Assembly (NCBI GenBank): GCA_051453625.1
Contig: JBOZIK010000001.1
Coordinates: 89,045,585-89,109,584, forward strand
Source: Welwitschia mirabilis
Taxonomy: Eukaryota > Gnetophyta > Gnetopsida > Welwitschiales
Length of the DNA stretch: 64,000 nucleotides
Direction of reading: 5' to 3'
Below, one piece after another: positions 55,829 to 64,000 of the stretch; position 1 is the first letter of the stretch; the number at the start of each line of letters is the position of its first letter. The position numbers and the translations under genes are program-made. Below the pieces are notes generated by a model, which saw only the letters and a list, made by a program, of their open reading frames with translations, was not told the origin of the DNA and ran no database searches.

Positions 55829-56565
55829 TGTTAACATACAAAAATTGACATTTATATCAAGTGTCTCAGATTAATTTCTTGTAAATGAAGCATTAATTAA
55901 TCTTTTAATCATAAAATATGTTTTTATTAATTTTAAAATAAAATTTAATATTATTCTTTTCTCTATAATAATTGCAGATATTTAGCCATGTTTTAGAACA
56001 TATGATAGAAGACGGATATAATTCTACATAAAATAAATAGTGGTAATGGAGACATTAGGTGATGACATGTAGTAGCATTTAAAGACATGTGGCAGAGGCA
56101 TGTAAAGGTGTCAATGGATACATGTTGTAATAATACTATTTGGTAGAGAAATTTGGCTCTAAAGACCATATGTTAAACTCGTCATAATTAAGATTCAACC
56201 TATGGCTATATGATGATCTCCACTAAATGGTACAAGATAACCTCCATCAAATGCTAAATAAGAAAGAGTCTACCCAATGCTAGAGGATAGAATCTTATGT
56301 ATCTAATACTATAATACAACCTCCACTAAATGCTATAAGATAAAATCTTATCTACATAATACTAAATGATGAAGATTCTACCTAATGCTATAAGCTAAGG
56401 GCTCTCAACTACCTTAACCTTACCCTCACTTATAAAAGGGCCTTGATCCCTCATTTGTAATCATCCTTCATTTGGACAAGGCACAAAAGCTTTGAAGCGT
56501 TAAGGCACAATGGCCTTTTGAGTCTTAGTACATTAACACATGGACTACTAATTATTTTAATAGTT
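55829..56565 (+). mobile_element. right LTR of element D (shortened)
   Basis: It starts tgttaacatacaaaaattg, carries TATA box tataaaag at 56431-56438 and matches the left LTR up to about 56525. Minus-strand copia coding of element E resumes near 56570. The U5 part present in the left LTR is missing or unrecognisable. Confidence 0.65.
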
Positions 56566-57480
56566 AAGTAACTCTTTTTTCAATGTAATAATTTGTAAGG
56601 AGGTTGATTTTTCATGTTCCTCTTTCTTCTCCTCATCATTGTCTGGTTGTATATGTTGGTTATTAGTAGTTCATTCAAATTGTATAGGCATAGAATCATT
56701 CCATACATAAATAGATGTTAAGTCCGTATATTAATCTCAACATTTATAGTCTTCTATATTACTCATGTTTTTTTGTTGAGAACTCAGTAGGCTTTACTAA
56801 TCATTAAATATCCAAGAAAAATACCTTCATTAATATTAGAGTCGAATTTTCCAAGTTTATCTTTTTTCATTTAGGATAACGCATTTTAAACCAAAAACAT
56901 AAAATTAACTTATAAAGGTTTCTTACTTAACCATAGCTGATATGGAGTTTTAGAAGTGAAACATCTTACCCAAACTTTGTTTGAGATATAAAAAATTATA
57001 TTAATGTATTTTTTTCCAAAAAGGGTAAAAAACTATTGATCATTCATTAATGTCCTTATTGTGTCATATTATAGCTACTCTGTTTTGTTTTGCTACTCTC
57101 AGAGTTGAGAGTATGTCAAATTACTTACAAAAGCTCCTAAGACTTACATTATTTAATTCTATACCAGTGTCACTTCTTATTATTTTAATACTATAAACTT
57201 TCTAATTTTGTAATCTAATATACAACTTAAAAAATGTGTTGAAGGCCTCATCCTTATGTGCAATGAAGGATATCCATGTAAAATGATAATAATCATCAAT
57301 AATATTTAAGTAATATCTTTTCTTACTAGTACCTTTAGTAGCAGATGGACCAACAATATTAAGAGCAGAAGATTCAAAGAACGTTTACTAAAGACAGAAT
57401 TTTTCTTACCAATGCTTAATCTTGTTTGCTTCACTTTTTAACAAGTTTCACAAATTCTATCATTAAAATTTTGGAATTTG
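56566..57480 (-). pseudogene. SIRE-like integrase and linker remnant, element E
   Basis: Minus-strand pieces, from high to low coordinates: ICETC-stop-KVKQTRLSIGKK and NSVFSKRSLNLL (integrase zinc end and start of core), a weak core near 57300-57050 (HKDEAFNTFF read across shifts), then DKLGKFDSNINEGIFLGYLM and ISKAY near 56860-56790, the conserved 'DK.GKFD.....GIFLGYS' after the integrase core, and finally DNDEEKKEEHEKS, an acidic linker before RT, near 56650. RT itself should follow but about 300 bp are missing at the D junction. Confidence 0.75.
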
Positions 57481-58030
57481 GAAATCTTCTTACTATATCC
57501 TTTGAGGAGAAGGTCTTTTATAGATTCTTGTTTACATGTCTAAGCATTTTGTACCACATCTTTGCATCATTTATAGTACTTAACAAATACTTGGTAATTT
57601 TATTAGTAAATATGTTACAATGTGGTAATAGAAGCATTTGATTTTTCATACTCAATAAATAGAACTTTATTTTACTTGCATTCCTTAATAACATAATTAT
57701 TTTTGATAAAAGTTACTAAAAAATTTACATCGCATAAGTGACTTATACTAAGTAAATTATATTACAAAACTTTAACGTAAAACACATTTTTCACCTTAGC
57801 TAGATTACCTCCACTAATCGTTTTAATACCTCTAACTAATACTTCTATGTTATTTCAAAAGGTGATCACTCCTTTGTATTACTTAACCAATGAAATGAAA
57901 CAATATTTATACATGTCATGTATCTATAGCTCCCACAATTAACATATCAATTATGTCTCTTTATAACTCATAAGGTAACTTATTTAAAGAGAGATCTCCT
58001 TGATTTAGGAATCCATTCCTCCTTTAATTT
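57481..58030 (-). pseudogene. protease and pre-integrase remnant, element E
   Basis: Minus-strand reading: NCGSYRYMTC near 57935 takes the place of the DSGCSRHMTG active site, so the catalytic Asp is gone. VIT..EVLVRGIKTISGGNL, KVKNVFYVKVL and YNLLSISHLCDVNFLVTF follow the copia protease C-terminal pattern (FNLLSISQLCD). Then MWYKMLRHVNKNL and SSKDIVRRFPNSKI match the pre-integrase region (LWHRRLGHVN). Confidence 0.75.
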
Positions 58031-58649
58031 TACTTGTATTAAATGTTATATCATTCTCCTTATCCTAGTGGTATTGTTAATATAGTATCTTCTAGTAAAT
58101 GTACATGCATAATTAAATTGATAATGATCACATTTATGTAATAATAATAAGTAATATTGTTAAAAGTTCAATGCTTACACCTTAGCTTAGAGTTCCACTT
58201 CTTAAAAATTAATGTCTTCTTTCCTTGGGTTAATTTTTCATTAACATTCTTTACATCTAAGAGATATGATCTAACATCTTCCAACTCACATGCTGGTTTA
58301 TTAATCTCAGTTATAAGTGCTAAGTTTTTATTTATCTATCTATTAGAAGAACTCTTTTTCTATTCATAAACTAATTCATGATTATGATATAATTTCTTCA
58401 TCTTAGGATATACTTTTTGCAACTTAATAAATTCTTTAGAAATTAAATCATATTTCTTAAAGTGTCATACTTTCTTTGCCTTTACTTTCGAATTTCTCAT
58501 CATTTCCTTCCTCTTCTTTACTACTTTGGGTATGGATGATGATCATGTAGCATATATGAGAAATTCCCTTATTTGAAATATCTACTTCTATGACATCTTC
58601 ATCTTCATCTTAACTTGTGAAGAATAATTTTTTTTCCTTGGGATTTTTC

Positions 58650-58750
58650 TTTTATTCTTTTTTATGCAAATAGTTATAGCTAGGACATTTTAATGCTAAA
58701 CATCCTTATCCTTTACAAGCCTAATATTATAATCTAGAAATATCATTCTT
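58650..58750 (-). pseudogene. gag zinc knuckle remnant, element E
   Basis: Minus-strand reading ACKG-stop-GCLALKCPSYNYLHKKE near 58735-58670 corresponds to CxxCGKxGHxAxxCP, with the His replaced by Cys and one stop. A Lys-rich and then Asp/Glu-rich stretch (DEDEDVIEVDI) follows near 58620-58590. Confidence 0.6.
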
Positions 58751-58879
58751 AAAAGAATAATTAGAACTACAAAAAGACTTATCTTTAAAATTACTTTTTG
58801 CTTTAAATCCTAATGATTTTCTATAGTCATCCTTTTTTTTAAATAATATTTCATAAGAGAAGTGTCTTGAGACATCTTG

Positions 58880-59660
58880 TGATTAGAGTAAGTTCTTTAT
58901 CTATATCATCTTTTAAATCATTTGCATTTGATGATGACTTTTCCTTCCATTTAAATATTTGTCTTGAGATTTTACTTGCCTTAGAAATAATGAATTTATC
59001 CTTTATGAAACAATATTAGATGAGTTTCATCTCATACGCTATCAAAGCACTTTGTAGTTCTTCAATCTTTATGCTGTTAAAATCTCTTAATTCTTTCATT
59101 ATTCTTGTCTTCATTTTGTACTCTAGAGTTAAGGATCTAACCATTCTATAAATCACCTTACCCTCTAGAAGATCTCTACTAAGCTCACAAATAGCATTCA
59201 AAATGTTATTAACCCTTGTGAAGTATTTGTATATTGTATTTCCATCATTTATCTTCAAGTTCTCATACTGATTCATCCAAATCAAGAGTTTTAATTTCTT
59301 GATAAATAAGGTTCCTTTATATGTACATTCCAAAACATTTCATATCTTCTTATTAGTCTTTCATTTAGCTATCTAGTTGAACTCTTCCATAGCAAGGACT
59401 AAATAAAGAGAATTCTTTACCTTTAAATTATACATGAAGGCTATCTTATCTTATTTTTTCCATTTTCTCCTAGGCTTGAATTGTATGAGAGTGTTTTCTA
59501 TAGTATTCATGAAGGTTCTTGTTGGTTTTATGTATCCATATTTAATGATTGATTAAACCTAAAGATCAAAAAACTATAAGTACACCCATATCCTTTTCTT
59601 TCAATAAGTATAGTTTAACCATCAAAAAGTGGAGGCCTAATGGATGACATTCCTTTTAGA
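58880..59660 (-). pseudogene. SIRE-like gag remnant, element E
   Basis: The minus strand starts near 59650 with SIRPPLFDG, the usual 'RPPFFDGxNYxYW' start. From 59333 to 59016 an open frame of 105 codons reads KKLKLLIWMNQYENLKINDG, YFTRVNNILNAICELSRDLL, VIYRMVRSLTLEYKMKTRIM and IKIEELQSALIAYEMKL, the UBN2-type gag core. This is the best-kept coding piece of E. The protein forms the particle around element RNA. Confidence 0.85.
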
Positions 59661-59697
59661 GTTTACTTAAGAATGTTACTCTTTTTTATAAGTAACT

Positions 59698-59708
59698 TCT
59701 TTGATATC
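59698..59708 (-). promoter_or_regulatory. degenerate tRNA-Met primer binding site of element E
   Basis: Minus-strand tgatatcaaag lies about 40 bp before the gag start and differs at two bases from tggtatcagag. The gap to the LTR end at 59747 is 38 bp, longer than usual. Confidence 0.55.
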
Positions 59709-59746
59709 ACTTTAGGATTAGGATTATTAAACTTAGAGGATAGGAT

Positions 59747-60940
59747 TGTTGTAGTGTGTATTTATGCAATGTTACATCCTTAATCAAATCCTATTAATCA
59801 TAAATATATGCACAAATACAACACACTAATACAAATGGGAGTGAACCTAAATGTCATAATTTCATCAAAGGCATAGGAGAGAAGAAAAAAATTAATTTCA
59901 AACAAAATGTTAATGTACTTCCTAAGTACAAAAAAATACTAGTGTAAATTAAACCATGTAAGTAAACACACTTATGCAAATGAAATGTAAAACTAATCTA
60001 AATGCAACATCTATTCAATTACCAAATCAACCTATCATGGAGATCAACCCTGTATAACCTAGATTAATCAAGGAAATTTTCACTAATCAAGATTAACCTA
60101 AGCTACTAGGTGAATTAAATAGGATATGAAAAAAAGGTAAGTTAATCTAGAAAATAAAATGCAATGTGTCTAAACTACCACTATCAACCTTAACAAAGGT
60201 TGCCCTTGTAAATCGATATCACACATGAATCTGTCATAGCATCATAAGAAACATAAAATAAAGGAGATGCACATAATAAAAAATATAAAAAGAAAAATAA
60301 ATTCTTGATTATATTCAAGCCAACATTGATGTTACAAAGTAGTAAAACCTCAATGAAGGATGTATAATCCAACACTAAGGACAAAGGCTCTCTACAACAA
60401 TAAAAGATGAATCTCTTACCCTTCAATCTTCTTTTATAAGAATTTTCAGTGTTAAAAAAGATTAAGTTAGAGTCAAGGATGATGAAGATCCTTTTTACAA
60501 ATAAAGACTCTAAAATGGCAAACAATAATAGATGTAGTAAAACCCTAATGGCTACACAAGAAGGCACATGACATATGGTGAAAACTTGATGAAGTTTAAT
60601 AAAGAGTTATTTTTAGGTGATGTTTTTTGGGTAGTTTAGGCATCATGGGAGATGATGCCACATCATACAGGATCCAAATTAGTTACCAGATTAGTCTAGT
60701 AAATGTCCTAGTCAGCATCAAAACTTCAATCATTTGTATTGTCATCTGGATGATAAGATGGATGATGGGCTTTGTAAAGATATTTCTTATGTTAAATCAA
60801 CCTCTTTGATTATAGGATTTCTAATTCAGATAGGAAGTATTGTAATTTGTCTTAAATGCCATCAATCATAATGAAATTGAATGTTTTTATGATATTTGCC
60901 TTGTCTCTCCATTATCATTGAAACTTAGCATAAACCAATA
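59747..60940 (-). mobile_element. SIRE-like copia LTR, minus strand
   Basis: It is homologous along its length to the plus-strand LTR 32943-34137. Shared are gggcaacctttgttaaggttg (here at 60203-60183), the U5 end ttgcat-aa-tacac-ctacaaca, and a TATA box at the same distance (minus-strand tataaaag at 60438-60431). The start reads tattggtttatgctaag and ttcaatgataatgg. Only one clear unit of the GACGAC-type repeat survives (about 60736-60768, gtcatctggatgat). It could be the 5' LTR of E, the 3' LTR of another minus-strand element to the right, or a solo LTR. Confidence 0.75.
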
Positions 60941-61539
60941 TAATGTCATGTGAAACTACTCAAATACCTTATCAAATATATATAATTTTGCATCACCACG
61001 TAGCCTCCCACTTAATGTCATTAGTTCCTAATAAACCTAGGTGAACAACCATGATTACAAGTCAAATTAACTAAAGATAAATCAACTAGAAAGCTATAAA
61101 ATAAACTTAAACATAATCACAGAAATCCCAAAATGTAAAACAAAAACATTGAAAATAGATAACTAAAAATTTTATCTATGTAGAGTAACTAGTCATACTA
61201 TCATCTTATGGTTGTTTAAATGATGAAGGGAATGATAGGTTTAAAAATTATTCTTGAAAAACAAAAACCTTCAAATTTTTTTTTAGAAAGATAAACATTA
61301 GAACATAAGAAAATTAACATCCCCCTACTTAAATGTATAGCACATTATAAAATAATCATATGTAATATAAAAAATTATCATTATGAAATATCTCAATAAT
61401 ATGTAGATAATGTGTACAATATCTCAACAATAAAAATGAACATAATAATACTCAAAAAAATGATGTATATATAAAGTCATGAGTTCAAGTACAATCCATA
61501 GAGCGAAGATACATAGTACAATATAATAAATCACCCCTT
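60941..61539. other. noncoding tract
   Basis: On the minus strand two purine runs are seen: aagtgggaggc at about 61012-61002 and aagtagggggatgtt at about 61336-61322. Either could be a polypurine tract of a minus-strand element whose LTR starts below. No coding signal. Confidence 0.4.
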
Positions 61540-62650
61540 TTGTCATGCCAAAATAGACTCATGATGTATCATAGACTTAGGTGTAGATGAAGAAGATGGA
61601 GGATGCTCAGGATCTATAGGGAAATGGTGGTCAATGGCTACGATGATAAAATGAGTAGTCTCATCTCCCTGTACTCTGATTGCCTCTGGGATACTGACAA
61701 GAACACCATACTTAATGCATAATATGAAATTACACATATTTGTTAGCTACTCATTGGTGTGCTAAAATCTTCTTTTAACAGTAAATATCCTTTGATGTAG
61801 ATCAGTAAAGTCTCGGTTTATAACCTCTATAAGGCCCTGTGCTATGTCAAGTAGGAGAGTTTGAGTCTACTCAATGATAATGCCAACATAGGTCTCTATA
61901 CTTGAGGTCTTTTTCCTTCTCCTGGAACTTGTATGCCTAAATTCAATAGGTAATAATATGATGTTTAAAGATGTGTAAGTCTCTACTTACCCATAGGCTC
62001 AGGTATACTAAATCATTTGAACATAGCTGAGAGGAGGCATGGATATCCTAGAGTCTGTCTCTGATGAGCTTTAAACATCATCCTAAGTTTCTTTCAAATG
62101 AATGTTGGAAGGTCCATTTGCTCCCCTTGTCTAAAGACTACTAGCATTTGTAAATGCATTACCATGGCATGACTATCATAGAAGAAAATATTGATGTTAT
62201 GAATCAATCCTCTGTGTAAAATTTAATAGGTAGGTGATAAATGCGTCAACAAAACTTCTTACCTATCACTAGTAACATCAGCTGGAATATCTAATGCATC
62301 ATAAGCACGAGTTCCTCTATACTACTAGTTAAATGAATGTGCATTCTTCTAATGCCACATAATTTAGTAACTATAGTGATGGAACTTAAGAGAATAGATA
62401 TCTCATGGCCACTGATAATAGCTATAATCATATCAACCAAGTAGTCACCAGTGTCAAATCACCTCTTTATGTGCATCATGTCATAAAACTCTTTGGTCTT
62501 TGAGGCATAGTAAACCTCATATTCTTCCACTATCCATATAAATTATAACTTAGTAAATATTTAATATACCTCTGAGTTAATCCTACTCATATAATCTTCC
62601 AAATATTTCTCTACATGGATAGAAGATGACTAAATAAAAAGTAATTGAGC
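61540..62650 (-). pseudogene. plant transposon-protein-like remnant, minus strand
   Basis: Minus-strand pieces from 62640 downwards: IHVEKYLEDYMSRINSEVY, EEYEVYYASKTKEFYDMMHI, FDTGDYLVDMIIAIISGHEI, YDALDIPADVTSDR, then DSHAMVMHLQMLVVFRQGEQ, MDLPTFI, MMFKAHQRQTLGYPCLLSAM and, from 61737, CNFILCIKYGVLVSIPEAIR. The order (FY.. start, a domain with I/L-rich beta stretches, a 'LP' loop, then a helical end) resembles the family named 'putative plant transposon protein', found with LTR elements; its role is unknown. Being upstream of a minus-strand SIRE LTR, it may be the post-RNase-H ORF of a further element. Confidence 0.45.
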
Positions 62651-63490
62651 CTATCGAGTTGATGGATGCATGGGCTCTGCATGCTTAATCATGGATGGGA
62701 GTAGTGGGTCTACCTCCTATAGTGATACCTTGGTTTTTACTTCATCCTCAACCTATCTAGCTCATCATGTGCATGGCCTAATTAGATACAAACGCAAAGT
62801 ACATCATGCGAGATTAAGTGAAAATTGTTAAAATGTGTCTCATGTAAATCTCAAAAGAATTTAAAAATCCCTTTTTGTATAAAAATAATAAAAATATGTC
62901 ATGTTCCCCTCAAGAGAATTAATATGTCCCATATTTCCTAATCATGTAAAGCTAAAAGTGCGAAACATGAGAAAAATCAAAAAGTATAAAATAGATGGTC
63001 CCCACAAAAGGTCAAAAATAAAAGTTCTCAAATCAAAAATACAATCTAGTATAAGTGTAGAGCTCATCATTTTGATTAATTTATTTATAAGGATTACTAC
63101 ATTTTTACTTATGATTTTTGAGAAAAGCAGTTTTAAAGATAAGACCTAATTCTACCTCATAAAATGCAAAAAATTAGAGATCTTGAAAAATACTTAATAA
63201 AAATTAGATTCTTAAGTACCAAATCTAAAATAACAAAAAATAAATGATATATGTGAAAACTATGCTCTAAAAGGTTGAAAAACTAGAGAAAAATAAAAAA
63301 ATAATAAGAGAGAGAAAAAGATAACTCATTTTGATAAAACTATTGAACTCTCACTATCTAGGACACGAAATCAACTAGTGCAAGATTCAAAACATCGATG
63401 GGCCTAGTGTGACATGTGGATCATAAAACAATGGATAGAAATGACTTAAGAATGAAGAAAAAAATGTGGAAAAAGAAGTTTAGTCATGGT
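62651..63490. other. AT-rich tract without recognisable features
   Basis: The plus-strand open stretch 62901-63149 is Lys/Ile-rich without a known pattern. No repeat partner was found in the window. Confidence 0.4.
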
Positions 63491-63494
63491 TTTA

Positions 63495-63606
63495 TCTCAC
63501 TATCATCCGGTCATGTTGTTTAGACTATAGGGCTAGGATGACTATTAGAAAATTTCAGAGTATTATCCACTTGGTCATCTGGATGACTAGGCAGACAACA
63601 AGACTT
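63495..63606 (+). repeat. remnant of the GACGAC-type LTR repeat
   Basis: tatcatccggtcatgttg and, 60 bp later, tatccacttggtcatctgga followed by tgactaggcagacaacaag match the repeat units at 33131-33180 (ccccttggtcgtctggatga...), with CG mostly changed to CA or TG. This implies a further decayed SIRE-like LTR at the right edge. Confidence 0.6.
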
Positions 63607-64000
63607 AAAATTTTTTTATAAAAATAAAAATTTCAACTTAACAAATTAGGCTTAAATGTTAGTGTAAAGGCATCAAAATTTATCAGAAATTCTAAAAGAT
63701 AAGAAATGGTGAGGAATCATAATTAATAAGGGTAAAAAATAAGAAACACTCAAAGAATCAAAAGATATGGCAATGAAAATGTACTAAGTAGGATGAATCA
63801 TAATAAATAATACTGAACAAATATGTCTAGACTTAAAAAATAATCATGAAAATATATAGAACTTCAAAACACTTAAAGGAACAACATAAANNNNNNNNNN
63901 TGAAAATTGTAAAAAACATCATCTAACCAAAATACTAAAATAAATTCAATGTTTATTAATAAAACAACATGAGTGAAAATAAAAATAATAATAAGGAAAT
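63607..64000. other. AT-rich right edge
   Basis: Nothing recognisable; a 10-N gap lies at 63891-63900. It may be the downstream part of the LTR remnant at 63495-63606. Confidence 0.4.

Larger units (their letters stand above)
50694..56565 (+). mobile_element. gypsy-type element D without pol, nested in E
   Basis: D is bounded by two direct repeats (from 50694 and from 55829) that share a TATA box and an internal minisatellite. A degenerate Athila/Tat primer site lies at 52019-52044, and a short purine run aggggatc precedes the right repeat. The 3.8 kb between contain no RT, RNase H or integrase, so D would have needed proteins from another element. It interrupts the minus-strand copia RT of E. 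No clear target-site duplication remains. Confidence 0.65.

Noticed and set aside
1-64000. A new self-contained gene system
   Set aside because: Every coding block I can read is a known retrotransposon or host-gene family with inactivating changes. I see no intact gene set that could form a system.

Overview
The window is plant nuclear DNA. It is very AT-rich and built almost entirely from broken LTR retrotransposons, both Ty3/gypsy (Tat and Athila types) and Ty1/copia (Tork-like and SIRE-like types). Every coding block is recognisable only in pieces, with many stops and frame shifts. The gene families and the tRNA-Met and Asp-type primer sites say higher plant; I cannot name the species. I found no intact host gene, no rRNA or tRNA gene, no CRISPR array and no bacterial-style operon. 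About 30 runs of N interrupt the sequence. Several 100-N gaps are flanked by diverged copies of the same sequence, so part of the apparent length is probably an assembly effect.

Left third (1-25.6 kb). A fragment of a SIRE-like LTR (1-204) is followed by a Tat-lineage gypsy element (element A) read on the plus strand: gag-protease linker, an extra RNase H placed before the reverse transcriptase (RT), then RT up to its YLDD motif. There an Athila-like gypsy element of about 17 kb (element B, 4564-21552) is inserted. It has both LTRs, a primer site and a near-matching 5-bp target duplication. A resumes at 21558 with the rest of RT, its own RNase H and the integrase. Inside B are gag, protease, RT, RNase H, integrase (partly duplicated at a gap), a long repeat-rich 3' noncoding part, a transposon-protein-like remnant and a coiled-coil remnant.

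Middle (25.6-45 kb). Two unrelated host-gene fragments lie on the plus strand within 2.4 kb: a GlcAT14-type (core-2/I-branching family) glycosyltransferase with its middle deleted, and the C-terminal part of translation release factor eRF1. A gene-like stretch that I could not identify lies between them. Then come two partial copies of one Tork-like copia family (from 28792 and from 30227), a full SIRE-like LTR with a GC-rich tandem repeat (32943-34137), an antisense Tat-type gag related to A (34138-35600), and a nearly complete but dead copy of the same copia family with both LTRs (37627-42373).

Right third (45-64 kb). A minus-strand SIRE-like copia element (element E) runs from gag near 59.65 kb down to RNase H near 49.44 kb, followed by a long post-RNase-H tract and a candidate LTR at 45044-46545. 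It is split inside RT by a plus-strand gypsy element (element D, 50694-56565) that has an Athila/Tat-type primer site but no recognisable pol genes. A second SIRE-type LTR lies at 59747-60940 and a transposon-protein-like remnant at 61.5-62.65 kb. No active system is visible. The interest lies in the nesting order, the captured gene fragments, the LTR-internal repeat arrays and the duplications at gaps.
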